NCBI GenBank assembly: GCA_029257695.1
Contig: JARIAU010000025.1
Span: forward strand, 1 to 64,000
Direction of reading: 5' to 3'
Source: Oscillospiraceae bacterium
Lineage (GTDB): Bacteria > Bacillota > Clostridia > Oscillospirales > Oscillospiraceae
Length of the DNA stretch: 64,000 bases
A program made the position numbers and the translations under genes. Of the stretch, positions 43,454 to 53,365 are shown piece after piece. Position 1 is the first letter of the stretch; each line of letters starts with the position of its first letter. The notes beneath the pieces are model-generated. The model was not told the DNA's origin, did not search any database, and saw only the letters and a list, made by a program, of their open reading frames with translations.

Positions 43454-44041
43454 TTATTCTTCTTTCAGTTCTTTTCCTATATGCGGATCGATCATGGTGG
43501 CCTTGGCATAAGCCCAAAGGGCCTGAGACCCTTCAGCGGTCCTGGCATTTCTGCCCATCACCTGACTAACCTTCACCCCATGCTCCTTCCACGATTGCCC
43601 GTCGGTGGCATGGTTCAACATCAGAGGCTGTATGCAGTCCATCGTACGGGCAAATTTGGCTTCCGGCGTCTCTCGAGCCTCAAATTCGTCCCACAATGCC
43701 CGCAGCTTCTTCCCCTGGTCTTCCGGCAGCAAACCAAAGATACGGTCTGCAGCGGCCACTTCACGCTGTCTCTGGGTCGTTTTTCCTTGCTCATCATAGG
43801 CATAAGTATCCCCGGCATCAATTTCCACTAAATCGTGAATCAACACCATGGACATGGTTTTCAGCACATCAATTTTTTCGTTGGCATATTCACTGAGCAG
43901 CAGCGTCATCACAGCGAGATGCCATGCGTGCTCTGCATCCCCCTCTTTTCGCTTGCCGGAGGCCAAATAAGTCTGCCGCACAATTTCTTTTTCCTTGTCA
44001 ATTTCCTTCAAAAATGCCAGCTGGGCTTCCATGCGCTCCAT
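43454..44041 (-). CDS. HD-domain hydrolase (YfbR-like nucleotidase family)
   Basis: 195 residues. HD motifs: DAEHAWHLAVMTLLL (His), VLIHDLVEIDAGDTYAYDEQGK (HD pair and following Asp), and a later D in ARTMDCIQPLMLNH. The EHxWHxA...HDLxEIDxGD pattern fits HD_3 proteins such as YfbR-like 5'-deoxynucleotidases. Cytoplasmic; substrate unproven. Confidence 0.8.
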   Translation of the reverse strand: MERMEAQLAFLKEIDKEKEIVRQTYLASGKRKEGDAEHAWHLAVMTLLLSEYANEKIDVLKTMSMVLIHDLVEIDAGDTYAYDEQGKTTQRQREVAAADRIFGLLPEDQGKKLRALWDEFEARETPEAKFARTMDCIQPLMLNHATDGQSWKEHGVKVSQVMGRNARTAEGSQALWAYAKATMIDPHIGKELKEE

Positions 44042-44106
44042 GTTCTGCGCCTCCTCTTGTTCGTTTTCTCTATCCTACCCCACTGCCGATCGGATTGCAA
44101 CCGTAG

Positions 44107-44134
44107 TTGACTTTCTTTTCCTGCGTGGTACAAT
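44107..44134 (+). promoter_or_regulatory. Sigma-A promoter of the Y-family polymerase gene
   Basis: TTGACT, 16 bp, TACAAT. I see no clear LexA box here. Confidence 0.6.
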
Positions 44135-44172
44135 TTTTGTAAAATCCATTCACTTTTCCACAGGAGGTGCCT

Positions 44173-45450
44173 ATGAACCACGATTCAACTGCAAAATCGA
44201 CGCAAAATCGTGTCATTTTTCATGTAGATGGCAACAACTTTTACGCTTCCTGTGAATGTTTGCTCCGTCCGGAGCTGAAGGATGTGCCCATGGCTGTGGC
44301 CGGTGATCCAGACAGCCGGCACGGCATCATCTTGGCCAAAAATCAACGAGCCAAGCAATACGGGGTGAAAACAGCCGAACTAATCTGGCAGGCAGAGCGC
44401 AAATGCCCCGATTTGGTGTTGGTGCCCCCTCATCGAGAAGTGTACAGCCGGATCTCCAAACAGATGAACGAACTCTTTCTGCGCTATACTGACCTAGTCG
44501 AACCAGCCAGCATTGATGAAAGCTATCTGGATGTAACCGGTTCTCTCCATCTGTTTGGGGGAGAACCACTGGCACTGGCGGACCGCATCCGCAAGGAGGT
44601 TCGGGAGGAGCTGGGCATTACGGTATCGGTCGGAGTTTCCTTCTGCAAGGTGTTTGCAAAGCTGGGTAGTGACTACAAAAAGCCGGATGCCACCACTTAC
44701 TTTCCTCGCAGCCAAGTCTCCTCTCTGATTTGGCCCATGCCGGTGGGCAATTTGCTTTATGTAGGCGGCCGATTTCAAGCGGAACTGGCCCGATTTCACA
44801 TCCACACCATCGGAGATCTGGCTCGGGCCGATTTGGACTGGATCCGAACTCAATTTGGCATCCGAGGGGAATCTGCATGGCGGTGTGCCCGTGGCGAAGA
44901 CCACGAGCCGGTTCGCTCCTTTTATGAACCACGAGAGGCCAAAAGCATCGGCAATTCCATCACCTTCCGCCGCAATTTGACCGATGAACGAGAAATTCGA
45001 CTCGGCTTTACGACCCTCGCCGAATCGGTGGCACTGCGAATGCGGCGTCAGGAGGTCCACTGTCGCCGGGTGCAGATCCAGATTCGAGATGCCAATTTCC
45101 ACACCCTTTCTCGTCAGATCACATTGGAACGCAGCGTCTGTCTCGCTAAGGAGTTGACAGACCTTGCCATGGAACTGGCCGGAGAAATCTGGGACTTTCA
45201 GCATCCGGTACGGCTGCTGTCTCTGACCGCCGAATCCCTCGTTCCGGCGTCACAGGACATGGAGCAGCTCACTTTCTTTCCCGATACCCATCAGGCAGAG
45301 CGTCAAAAACAAGGCCGACTGGAGGACGCTATGTGCGACATTCGAGATCGATTTGGCTCCGGTTCCATTCGTCTGGGCGGTTTTCTCAAAAACGACTTGA
45401 ATCTGGGTCAAAACCGGATGCCTCCTTCGGAAGATGCAGATACACTCTAA
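44173..45450 (+). CDS. Y-family DNA polymerase (DinB/UmuC-like)
   Basis: 425 residues from ATG 44173 (GGAGG 5 nt upstream). Palm motif I is FHVDGNNFYASCECLLRPEL, with NNFYASCE as in UmuC/UvrX-type enzymes rather than the DAFFASVE of DinB; motif III is PASIDESYLDVTG with the catalytic Asp-Glu; VSVGVSFCKVFAKLGSDYKKP follows. The little-finger domain spans about 250-360. The C-terminal QLTFFP is a good match to a beta-clamp binding motif (QLxLF type). Translesion synthesis polymerase. Confidence 0.88.
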   Translation: MNHDSTAKSTQNRVIFHVDGNNFYASCECLLRPELKDVPMAVAGDPDSRHGIILAKNQRAKQYGVKTAELIWQAERKCPDLVLVPPHREVYSRISKQMNELFLRYTDLVEPASIDESYLDVTGSLHLFGGEPLALADRIRKEVREELGITVSVGVSFCKVFAKLGSDYKKPDATTYFPRSQVSSLIWPMPVGNLLYVGGRFQAELARFHIHTIGDLARADLDWIRTQFGIRGESAWRCARGEDHEPVRSFYEPREAKSIGNSITFRRNLTDEREIRLGFTTLAESVALRMRRQEVHCRRVQIQIRDANFHTLSRQITLERSVCLAKELTDLAMELAGEIWDFQHPVRLLSLTAESLVPASQDMEQLTFFPDTHQAERQKQGRLEDAMCDIRDRFGSGSIRLGGFLKNDLNLGQNRMPPSEDADTL

Positions 45451-45489
45451 CCTGGTCTGCTCTGCGGTCGGCTATGATCCGACCATGCA

Positions 45490-45527
45490 AAAACGCCCCG
45501 TACTGCGCTCGCAGTACGGGGCGTTTT
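45490..45527. terminator. Bidirectional terminator
   Basis: Perfect 17-bp arms (AAAACGCCCCGTACTGC), 4-nt loop, between the polymerase gene and the convergent opp operon. Confidence 0.9.
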
Positions 45528-45548
45528 CCTGTTTTTGCGATTTTGGAA

Positions 45549-45821
45549 TCACCAGAGGGAAACCATCAGCAGAATCAGCAGACCCAGACCCACCACATAG
45601 GCAAGCCCGATCAACAGAGAGGCCTTCATCGCCCCAAAGATATACCAACGGCGTTCCTCCCGGGTCATCTCATCCTCCGCATATGGGTTATGAGACGCAC
45701 CGGACGGCGATTTCTTTCGCTCCCGCCGTTCGGACAAATGACCGAACAGCGAGGGGCGTTCTAACTGACTCATGTCCGCAAAGGAGCGGCCATCGTCATC
45801 ATCGTAAGTTTTTTTCGCCAT
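45549..45821 (-). CDS. Small membrane protein at the end of the opp operon, unknown function
   Basis: 90 residues. The N-terminal two thirds are polar and charged ([20 protein letters not shown]...REERRWYIFGAMK) and the C-terminus is one transmembrane helix (ASLLIGLAYVVGLGLLILLMVSL). Its start shares a base with the stop of the oppF-like gene, so it belongs to the operon. I recognise no family. Confidence 0.6.
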   Translation of the reverse strand: MAKKTYDDDDGRSFADMSQLERPSLFGHLSERRERKKSPSGASHNPYAEDEMTREERRWYIFGAMKASLLIGLAYVVGLGLLILLMVSLW

Positions 45822-46870
45822 TACTTCTCATCATACAGGTGGCAGACCACATAGTGACCCGGCTCTACCTCGATCTGATGGGGAACCTCCTGCTTGCAGC
45901 GCTCGCAAGCCATGGGGCAGCGAGTATGGAACTTGCAGCCCGCAGGAGGATTGGCAGGAGAAGGAATGGAACCTTCCAGCACAATGCGGTTCATCTTGGC
46001 ATTGGGATCCGGCACCGGAATGGCAGAGAACAGAGCCTTCGTGTAGGGATGCAGAGGATTCTTAAAGATGTCCTCCGTCTCACCATACTCCACCAGATTG
46101 CCCAGATACATGACGCCGACGGTATCGGAAATATGCTCAACCACGGACAGGTCATGGGAAATGAACAGGTAGGTCAGATTACGCTTCTTCTGCAGATCCT
46201 TCAACAGGTTGATGATCTGTGCCTGAATGGACACATCCAATGCGGAGACCGGCTCGTCACACACCACAAACTCGGGGTTCAGAGCCAGCGCACGGGCAAT
46301 GCAGATACGCTGACGCTGACCACCGGAAAACTCGTGGGGATAACGATCCTTGTGGAAGGGCTGCAGTCCGCAGTCATCCATGACTTGGTCAATATAGTCA
46401 TCAAATTCAGCCTTACTCACCAGACCATGCTCACGCACGGCCTCGCCGATGATTTCGCCGACAGGCATACGGGGAGACAGACTGGAGAAGGGATCCTGGA
46501 AGATGATCTGCATCTTGGTGCGCAGCTTCCGCATCTCTTTGTTGTTCAGGTCATAGACTTCCTGACCGTTGAACAGCACTTCGCCGTCGGTCTTTTCTCC
46601 GGCCAGACGCAGAATGGTTCGGCCGGTGGTGGTCTTGCCGCAGCCGGACTCGCCAACCAGGCCCATGGTGGTGCCACGCTTCAGATTGAAGGTAACACCA
46701 TCCACCGCCTTGACCTGACCCACCGTATGGGCCACCATACCGCCCTTAATGGGGAAGTATTTCTTCAGATCTTTGACCTGAAGGATATAATCCTCGGAGG
46801 GAGCGCCGGTCGTTTCAACCGCCATGGGCTCCTGCTCCACAGCCTTATGCTGATCTGCGTGCTTATCCAT
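45821..46870 (-). CDS. oppF: Oligopeptide ABC transporter ATP-binding protein (OppF type)
   Basis: 349 residues. Walker [19 protein letters not shown], signature [16 protein letters not shown], Walker [16 protein letters not shown]-loop FISHDLS, and the C-terminal oligopeptide-transporter extension with [21 protein letters not shown]. Powers peptide import with the OppD-like partner, whose stop overlaps its start. Confidence 0.93.
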   Translation of the reverse strand: MDKHADQHKAVEQEPMAVETTGAPSEDYILQVKDLKKYFPIKGGMVAHTVGQVKAVDGVTFNLKRGTTMGLVGESGCGKTTTGRTILRLAGEKTDGEVLFNGQEVYDLNNKEMRKLRTKMQIIFQDPFSSLSPRMPVGEIIGEAVREHGLVSKAEFDDYIDQVMDDCGLQPFHKDRYPHEFSGGQRQRICIARALALNPEFVVCDEPVSALDVSIQAQIINLLKDLQKKRNLTYLFISHDLSVVEHISDTVGVMYLGNLVEYGETEDIFKNPLHPYTKALFSAIPVPDPNAKMNRIVLEGSIPSPANPPAGCKFHTRCPMACERCKQEVPHQIEVEPGHYVVCHLYDEK

Positions 46871-48024
46871 TACGCTTCCCCTCCTTCTTTCTGATCATAG
46901 TAACGATAGCAGCTCACCGAATGGGTGGGGCTGAGCTGGATCTCACAGGGATATGCACCACTGCAGCCTTCAACACACATTTCACAGCGGTCCTTAAAGT
47001 AGCAGTAGTTGGGCATATTGATGGGGTTGGGGACCTTGCCGGGGATGGAGTACAACTTATCCACCTGCTTGCCCACCACAGGCTTGGACGCCATCAGACC
47101 AATGGTGTAGGGGTGTGCCGGATGGAAGAAGATGTCTTCCGCCGTACCCTTTTCCACCACACGGCCGGCATACATGACAACCACATAGTCTGCCATCTCG
47201 GCAATAACACCCAGATCGTGGGTAATCAGCATAATGGAGGAGTTGATTTTATCCTTCAGCTGGCGGAGCAGGTCCAAAATCTGTGCCTGAATGGTCACAT
47301 CCAGAGCTGTAGTAGGCTCATCTGCCACGATTACACGGGGGCTGCAAGCCAGAGCCATAGCAATCATGACACGCTGGCGCATACCGCCGGACAGCTCATG
47401 AGGGAACATCTTGTAAACACCCTCGGCATTTGCAATACCGACCATCTCCAGCAGTTCAACCGAACGAGCCTTGATGTCTTCCTTGCTTTTGCCGGCGCCA
47501 TCGTGCAGGGCGATGACCTCATCCACCTGATCGCCGATGCGGAACACCGGATTCAGAGAGGTCATGGGCTCCTGGAAGATCATGGAGACCGTGTTGCCAC
47601 GGATGTGCTGCATGGCCTCCTGAGGCACCTTGGAAATCTCATAGGCTTTGTCGCCCAGATTCAGGCGGATCTCACCGTCCACAATCTGTCCGTGGGGACG
47701 CTGCACCAACTGCATCAGAGACAGACTGGTGACGCTCTTGCCGCAGCCGGATTCGCCCACGATGCCCACCGTCTTGCCGATGGGCACATTGAAGCTGACG
47801 CCGTCCACACTCTTCACCACACCGGCATCGGTGTAGAAATAGGTGTGGAGGTTATCAAACTCGACTGCGTTATTGGGATCGTGCATCTGAGTCAGATATT
47901 CAGACTCGGGCACATTCTTGCGCTTACGCTTCTTCTCGAGGGCATTGGTAATGCGGCGGTTCTCCTTAGAGATCCGGCGCGCCTCTTTTGCGGAGAGGTA
48001 GCCCTCTGCATGTTTCTTTGCCAT
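46870..48024 (-). CDS. oppD: Oligopeptide ABC transporter ATP-binding protein (OppD type)
   Basis: 384 residues. Walker [21 protein letters not shown], signature [17 protein letters not shown], Walker [18 protein letters not shown]-loop [12 protein letters not shown], and the Cys-rich C-terminal region ([18 protein letters not shown]) that may bind an Fe-S cluster as in related Dpp/Opp ATPases. The first 55 residues are an unusual very basic extension ([20 protein letters not shown]) not typical of OppD. Confidence 0.93.
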   Translation of the reverse strand: MAKKHAEGYLSAKEARRISKENRRITNALEKKRKRKNVPESEYLTQMHDPNNAVEFDNLHTYFYTDAGVVKSVDGVSFNVPIGKTVGIVGESGCGKSVTSLSLMQLVQRPHGQIVDGEIRLNLGDKAYEISKVPQEAMQHIRGNTVSMIFQEPMTSLNPVFRIGDQVDEVIALHDGAGKSKEDIKARSVELLEMVGIANAEGVYKMFPHELSGGMRQRVMIAMALACSPRVIVADEPTTALDVTIQAQILDLLRQLKDKINSSIMLITHDLGVIAEMADYVVVMYAGRVVEKGTAEDIFFHPAHPYTIGLMASKPVVGKQVDKLYSIPGKVPNPINMPNYCYFKDRCEMCVEGCSGAYPCEIQLSPTHSVSCYRYYDQKEGGEA

Positions 48025-48036
48025 TGCGCTTCCTCC

Positions 48037-49587
48037 TTACCGTTTCATCTTGGGGTCGAAAGCATCTCGCAGACCGTCGCCCACCAAGTTGAAGGCCAGA
48101 ACGGTCAGCAGCAGGCACATGCCGGCAGGGATCCAAACGAACCAATAGTTGGTCAGAACATAAATATCATTGACATCGTTGATGATGTTGCCCCAGGACG
48201 CAAAGGGGAACTTCACGCCCAAGCCCAAGAAGGACAGAGTTGCTTCCATAATGATGGTGGAACCCAGGCTCATGGTGCAGTTGACGATGAGCTGAGGGAT
48301 CACATTGGGGACCAGATGGCGGAAAATACGGCGTCTCACACAGATGCCGCAAGCCTCCGTAGCCGTCATGAACTCCTGCTCACGCAGGGTCAGGATCTGA
48401 CCGCGAACCAGACGGGCAATACCGGGCCAACCCAGAATACCCAGAATCAGCATCAGATAAATCATACGGATCTGGGGATCCAGACGCATATTATCCATGG
48501 CCGCACCCAAAATAATGATGATAGGCATGGAGGGAATGCAATAGAAAATGTCGACAATACGCATGATGAGCATATCCACCCAGCCGCCGAAGTAGCCGGA
48601 CAGGCCGCCCATAATGACGCCCAGCACAGCGCTCATCAAAACGACGATGAAACCGATATACAGGGAGACACGGCCGCCATACATCAGGCGGGTCAGCATA
48701 TCCATGCCGTTGCGGTCGGTCCCCAGCCAGTGCTGTGCATTGGGGAAGGAATAGCTGTCAAACTTACGGGTAGCCACTTCCTGATTGACGGACCAGCTCT
48801 TATCTGCGGCGGAGTAGCTCATAGTGTACTCTGCGGTCAGGCCCTCGCTATCCGTAAAGGTGAACTCCTTCTCGCCCTTTTCAATGGACTCGATCAGGTT
48901 CTCCTTAAACTCACGGGTCAGGAAGACATCGCTCATCAGGGGACGCACAATGAAGCGGCTTGCATAAGCAACTTCCTCGCCGTTCTGCATGACTGCGCCG
49001 GCCTCGTCCAGCTCATAGGTCTGACCGTTGAACTCGAAAGTGCTCAGGTCGGCAGCCGCAGCCTTCAGGATGCTGTACTGCAGGTCGAAGGGCAGCTCTT
49101 CGTTGCCCTTGCTGTTGCTGACGATGTCATACGCAGCATAAGCAATCAACTTCTTGCCCTGATAAATGCTGTAAAAATGGTCATCTTCCTGGACCCAGGA
49201 GTAGTTGACATCCTTCACGGAGAACTTCTCCTGGCCCTGAATGGTGGCCAGCAGGAACTGTGCCTGCGAAACGGGGTCAAACTGTTCGCCTTCCTTCACC
49301 ACATAGCGATACTCGGTATTCTCAGCGACACCGGCAAACTGCTTGCTCTGCAGATCGTCACGGTAGAACAGCTGATTCTGCTCATAGGGAGAAATCAAGC
49401 CGCCGACAAAGGAGAAGATAAACATGAATGCCAGAATAACGAGGCCGGTCACAGCCACACGGTTGCGGAAGAAACGCTTCGCAACCATAGCGCCGGGAGA
49501 GAGGACCTTGACACGACGGTCGTCGTTCAGGGACAGCTGCTCTTCCTGCTCGGGAGTTGCCTTCAGATCGTCCTTATGTTCGCTCAT
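48037..49587 (-). CDS. oppC: Oligopeptide ABC transporter permease (OppC type) with a large inserted domain
   Basis: 516 residues, far longer than the usual 300. After a basic cytoplasmic N-terminus and TM1 (VAVTGLVILAFMFIFSFVGGLI, about 45-66) comes an insertion of about 210 residues (to about 285) with no membrane helix, predicted outside, before AQHWLGTDRNGMDMLTRLMYGGRVSLYIGF and the standard five-helix permease core. The EAA-type loop EACGICVRRRIFRHLVPNVIP contacts the ATPases. The inserted domain contains WVQEDDHFYSIYQGKKLIAYAAYD and FEFNGQTYELDEAGAV segments, perhaps two similar beta modules. It might help receive substrate from the enlarged OppA. Confidence 0.92.
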   Translation of the reverse strand: MSEHKDDLKATPEQEEQLSLNDDRRVKVLSPGAMVAKRFFRNRVAVTGLVILAFMFIFSFVGGLISPYEQNQLFYRDDLQSKQFAGVAENTEYRYVVKEGEQFDPVSQAQFLLATIQGQEKFSVKDVNYSWVQEDDHFYSIYQGKKLIAYAAYDIVSNSKGNEELPFDLQYSILKAAAADLSTFEFNGQTYELDEAGAVMQNGEEVAYASRFIVRPLMSDVFLTREFKENLIESIEKGEKEFTFTDSEGLTAEYTMSYSAADKSWSVNQEVATRKFDSYSFPNAQHWLGTDRNGMDMLTRLMYGGRVSLYIGFIVVLMSAVLGVIMGGLSGYFGGWVDMLIMRIVDIFYCIPSMPIIIILGAAMDNMRLDPQIRMIYLMLILGILGWPGIARLVRGQILTLREQEFMTATEACGICVRRRIFRHLVPNVIPQLIVNCTMSLGSTIIMEATLSFLGLGVKFPFASWGNIINDVNDIYVLTNYWFVWIPAGMCLLLTVLAFNLVGDGLRDAFDPKMKR

Positions 49588-49605
49588 AGTATGTCTCCTC
49601 CTTTC

Positions 49606-50592
49606 TTAAGAGATACGGACACGGGGATCAACCACCGCATACAAAACATCGGAAATCAAGTTGCCCACCAAGGTCAGCACAGCCATAAAGCTGAGGTAGA
49701 ACATGGAGAACGGAATATCACCGGAGGTCATGGACTGATAGGAGACAAAGCCAATGCCGGGGATGGAGAACAAGGTCTCGGTAATCAGTGCGCCGGAGAA
49801 CAGGCCGGGCAGAGAGCCGCCCACGATGGTGACCAGCGGGATGAGGGTGTTACGGAAGGCATGGCGATAGATGACCGTCTTCTCGCTCAGGCCCTTTGCA
49901 CGGGCCGTACGGATAAAGTCTGCATTCAGCACTTCCAGCATATTGGTACGGGTATAACGCATCAGGCCGCCGATGCTGATGACAATCAGCGTCACCAGAG
50001 GCAGGAACAAATGGCCTGCCTTATCGAAGAACTGACCCATGGGGGACAGGAATTCGTAATTACGGCCAATCAGACCGCCCAGATCAAACCAACCCAACTT
50101 GACAGAGAACACCCACTTCAGCAAAGATGCAAAGAAGAAGGTGGGCAGGGAGATGCCGGCAAGGGCAACCACAGTAATGGTATAGTCCGTCTTGGAGTAC
50201 TGCTTGGTGGCGGCAATCACACCCAGCGGAATGGCGATAATCAGCTCAAAGAACAGCGTGATAGCGCCCATAACGAAGGACAGGCCAACAGTGCTCTTGA
50301 ACTTATCCAGAACGGGAACCGTCCACTTCCAGCTGTCACCGAACTGGCCACGGACAGCCTTGCCCAGCCAGCTGAAGAAACCGGGGATAATTCCCTTATC
50401 CATACCATACATAACTTCCAACTGCTGCATCCACTCTTCATAGCTCTTGGAGCCGGGCTGCATCGACTTCTCACGAGCCATCTGCTCAATGTAAGAAGTG
50501 GGCAGGCTGCGCAAGAGGCTGTAAATGATCAGCATCACGAAGAACAGAATGAAGATGGAAATAATTAATCTTTTTACGATGTACTTTCGCAC
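49606..50592 (-). CDS. oppB: Oligopeptide ABC transporter permease (OppB type)
   Basis: 328 residues with six membrane segments. N-terminal TM (RLIISIFILFFVMLIIYSLL), loop MARE...QLEVMYGMDKGIIPGFFSWLGKAVRGQFGDSW, the core, and the cytoplasmic EAA motif ARAKGLSEKTVIYRHAFRNTLIPLVT. Ends YAVVDPRVRIS, as is usual for OppB/DppB. First gene after the oppA intergenic hairpins. Confidence 0.93.
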   Translation of the reverse strand: MRKYIVKRLIISIFILFFVMLIIYSLLRSLPTSYIEQMAREKSMQPGSKSYEEWMQQLEVMYGMDKGIIPGFFSWLGKAVRGQFGDSWKWTVPVLDKFKSTVGLSFVMGAITLFFELIIAIPLGVIAATKQYSKTDYTITVVALAGISLPTFFFASLLKWVFSVKLGWFDLGGLIGRNYEFLSPMGQFFDKAGHLFLPLVTLIVISIGGLMRYTRTNMLEVLNADFIRTARAKGLSEKTVIYRHAFRNTLIPLVTIVGGSLPGLFSGALITETLFSIPGIGFVSYQSMTSGDIPFSMFYLSFMAVLTLVGNLISDVLYAVVDPRVRIS

Positions 50593-50677
50593 GAATGCTA
50601 CCTCCGTTCTTTTTCTTTCTTAGGTATTCCTCTTATTATATGTATTAAAACGGGATTTTGTCCCAAATTTAAACTGC

Positions 50678-50731
50678 ATATCAAGGCGCCGTTCTCCTGC
50701 CGCCCACAGCAAAGCGGTCCCTTGATATGCA
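50678..50731 (-). repeat. 12-bp inverted repeat in the oppA-oppB gap
   Basis: TGCATATCAAGG and CCTTGATATGCA are exact complements with a roughly 30-nt loop, and would form a long stem in the minus-strand transcript between oppA and oppB. It may protect the oppA message from 3' decay or tune downstream transcription. Confidence 0.5.
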
Positions 50732-50737
50732 ATTAAA

Positions 50738-50796
50738 AACGCACGGGAGGCCACCCCCACGGTTGGGAGTCCAACCGCAGAGGCGGCCCTCGGCCC
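50738..50796 (-). terminator. Partial terminator after oppA
   Basis: On the minus strand a GC-rich, somewhat imperfect hairpin with inner GGTTGG/CCAACC stem is followed by GCGTTTTTAATT. It should lower expression of the permease and ATPase genes relative to the binding protein. Confidence 0.55.
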
Positions 50797-50869
50797 ATAC
50801 TTTTTTATAAAGTACGGAAATCAGTTCGGTTGTTCCGAGTGCAACACTCGAAACCCGTTCGAAACCGGA

Positions 50870-53140
50870 TTACTTGAGCTTGATGTTCTCGATCTCAGCA
50901 TTCCACTTGTAGAAGGGGGTGATGTCCTTCGTCACGGAATCCAGATCCACACGGCTGGTGCTGTAGACAACAACATCCTGACGCTGATAGACAGGAACCT
51001 CGCAGCCCCAGTCGATGATGGTATCAAGGCAAGCCTTATACATTGCCTTACGATAGTTCTGATCGGTAGACTTACGAGCGGTCATGATCATGTTATCCAG
51101 CTCAGCATCTGCGATGCAGTACTTGTTGTTGTCGCCGCCGGCATTGGCACCGCCGTTGGCCACATCAGCGAAATAGATCTGATACATGTCGGGATCGACG
51201 GTTGCGCCCCAAGCGGCGACCCACATCTCGACCGTACCTGCATCCAGACCATTCCACAGCTGGTTGCCATCCTTCACATCGGTGACGATCAGGTTGATGC
51301 CCAGCTCAGCCAGAGCTTCCTTCGCCAGAGTCAGAACCATGAAGGTGGGGTGATCGCCGGAACCGTCGGCAGGAATCAGAACTTCATATTCCATCTTGGC
51401 GCCCGCAGGAGCAGCAGTGACCTTACCACCGGAAACGGTGTAGCCAGCAGCCTCAAAGAAGGTCAGAGCAGCGGCCTTAGCGGCAGCATAGCGGGCATCG
51501 GCATCCATACCGGAGGTGTAGATCTCATTGCCCTGCGCATCCTGGGAGAAGGCCACACGGTAGCCCTCGTCGGTGGGACGGGGAGCCGCCCAAGAGGTGT
51601 TGGAGATGGGATAGTTGATGACGGAGGCACGCTCGCCATAGTAGGAGTCGATGGACACATCACGATAGACGGAGAAGATGGTGCCGAAGGCCTTACGCAG
51701 AGCCTTGGACGCATCGGAACCGGGATCGCCCGCCACGCTGACATTCTTGGCATTCATGCCGATGTAGCCATAGCCCAGGAAGTCGGAGGTCTCAGAGGTG
51801 ACCACCTTGCCGGTCAACTCACCGCCGTTGGCCTCCTCAATGGCCTTGACCGTATCCTGAGAGAAGGTGGGATCGGAGATGTCCAGGGTATTAGTCAGGA
51901 TGCCGTTCAGCTTATCCTTTTCCTGCATTTCCTGGAAATTGACATACTTGGTGGCAGGAGCGCCTCTGTAGTAGCTGTCGTTTGCCTCGAAGTTGACAAC
52001 ACCGTTCTCAAACTTCAGGAACTTGTAGGGGCCGGCACCCATAGGCTGAGAGATCTTCTCACGAGCAATGCTCAGGTCGCCCTTGGGGAAGCCGAAGGAG
52101 TTGTTCTCATAATCGTAGAGATCTGCATTACCGTAGTAGTGCATGGGAGAGATGTTGATGGCCAGCTGGTAGATCATGGTTGCATCGACCTCGGTGGCCA
52201 CAATGCGCAGGCTGTAATCGCCGGTCTTCTGGATGCCGGAGATGTTGGGAGCGGAGTTGCCGGTCTGGACACCGATGGCATAGGAATCATAGTCCTTCAT
52301 CAGGTCGAACAAAGCGGAGCCGCCGGGAGCAGCCTCGGTTGCGGAAACGGTAGCCAGATCCCACTTATAATTCTCCGCCAGAGCATTGAACATGTCAGCG
52401 GTGGTGGCACCGGCAGCCAGGCCGTCCACACCCCAAGCAGCAGCAGCGCCGGCGACATCAGAAGCGTCGGTCACCTTGCCAGCCTCAACGACATAATCCA
52501 CGATCTCCTGGCAGAAAGCAGCACCGGCCTGATCCAGGTCAGCCCAGAAAGCAGTCTGCTGCTCTTCGGTCCAGTTGGTGAAATCCTTGTTGTCACGGCC
52601 GGCCTTGACCAGCAGGTTGAACAGGGTTTCCATACCGCTGCGGTAAGCATCCAGGCCCTCGATGGGCATGGAGTACAGAGTCATGCTGCCATCATAGGTG
52701 GGGTCCAGAATGGTGTAGTAGCTGAAGATCAGGTCATCGATGGTGACGGGAGTGCCATCCGAGAACTTCAGATCCTCACGGAGGGTGAAGTCATAATAGA
52801 CGGTGCCGTCGGAATTCTCGGTGACCACCAGGTTGGCAGGGCCATAATAGGTGTAGTCCGTGCCGTTGTACTCATGGGTCTCGCCCTCGATACCATTATA
52901 AATGATGGCACCGGTACGATCATTGTTCAGAATACCCAGCTGGGTCATCTGAGCAACATCCTTATCGTAGGAAGTGCTGGAGAAGAAGGGGGAGAACTTG
53001 CTGGAGAAAGGCAGATAGCCCACCACCAGAGGGGTCTCACTACCCTTGGAGCCGGAACCGGAACCGCCGCCGCAGGAAGCCAGGGCAAACACCATGGCCA
53101 GTGCGAGGACCAGAGCCAGCAGCTTTTTGAGTCTTTTCAT
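50870..53140 (-). CDS. oppA: Oligopeptide-binding lipoprotein (SBP family 5, OppA type), enlarged
   Basis: 756 residues. Lipoprotein signal MKRLKKLLALVLALAMVFALASCGGGSG with lipobox LASC (Cys23). SBP_bac_5 features: YYDFTLREDLKFSDGTPVTIDDLIFSYYTI, a C-terminal LWNGLDAGTVEMWVAAWGATVDPDMYQIYF. About 150-200 residues longer than common OppA; much of the excess lies at about 160-290 (Ala-rich AGRDNKDFTNWTEEQQTAFWADL...). It captures peptides outside the membrane for OppBCDF. It has its own strong promoter and a partial terminator behind it. Confidence 0.93.
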   Translation of the reverse strand: MKRLKKLLALVLALAMVFALASCGGGSGSGSKGSETPLVVGYLPFSSKFSPFFSSTSYDKDVAQMTQLGILNNDRTGAIIYNGIEGETHEYNGTDYTYYGPANLVVTENSDGTVYYDFTLREDLKFSDGTPVTIDDLIFSYYTILDPTYDGSMTLYSMPIEGLDAYRSGMETLFNLLVKAGRDNKDFTNWTEEQQTAFWADLDQAGAAFCQEIVDYVVEAGKVTDASDVAGAAAAWGVDGLAAGATTADMFNALAENYKWDLATVSATEAAPGGSALFDLMKDYDSYAIGVQTGNSAPNISGIQKTGDYSLRIVATEVDATMIYQLAINISPMHYYGNADLYDYENNSFGFPKGDLSIAREKISQPMGAGPYKFLKFENGVVNFEANDSYYRGAPATKYVNFQEMQEKDKLNGILTNTLDISDPTFSQDTVKAIEEANGGELTGKVVTSETSDFLGYGYIGMNAKNVSVAGDPGSDASKALRKAFGTIFSVYRDVSIDSYYGERASVINYPISNTSWAAPRPTDEGYRVAFSQDAQGNEIYTSGMDADARYAAAKAAALTFFEAAGYTVSGGKVTAAPAGAKMEYEVLIPADGSGDHPTFMVLTLAKEALAELGINLIVTDVKDGNQLWNGLDAGTVEMWVAAWGATVDPDMYQIYFADVANGGANAGGDNNKYCIADAELDNMIMTARKSTDQNYRKAMYKACLDTIIDWGCEVPVYQRQDVVVYSTSRVDLDSVTKDITPFYKWNAEIENIKLK

Positions 53141-53294
53141 TTTGCTTTTTCCTCCTCTAAATAAGAATTAGAATCATGTGAAGAGCGGTTGCTGCGATCT
53201 CATGCCTGTTCACGAAATATAACAGAAAACTCCCTTTTCCTTGCAAACAACCGTGGAACCCCACCCATACTTGATGGCGATTCTAGTTCTTCAC

Positions 53295-53323
53295 ATTGTA
53301 GCACATTAAAGCGTCACTGTCAA
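53295..53323 (-). promoter_or_regulatory. Sigma-A promoter of the opp operon
   Basis: On the minus strand TTGACA, 17-bp spacer, TACAAT: one mismatch from consensus. The leader of about 150 nt holds no riboswitch that I recognise. Confidence 0.8.
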
Positions 53324-53365
53324 TTCATGCAAGTTGTTTTTATGAATTTCAACGGGCAAAAACAT

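Noticed and set aside
43281-43511. Short plus-strand frame containing KAVSMESRSIYVPL
   Set aside because: No RBS, and it runs through the terminator palindrome of the HD gene; I could not link it to a family.
46921-50568. Plus-strand frame of 1,215 codons across the opp operon
   Set aside because: It is the reverse of four clear Opp genes and exists only because their codon use leaves that frame without stops.
51350-53164. Plus-strand frame of 604 codons opposite oppA
   Set aside because: Antisense shadow of the lipoprotein gene; Gly/Val/Ile-rich low-information product and no RBS.
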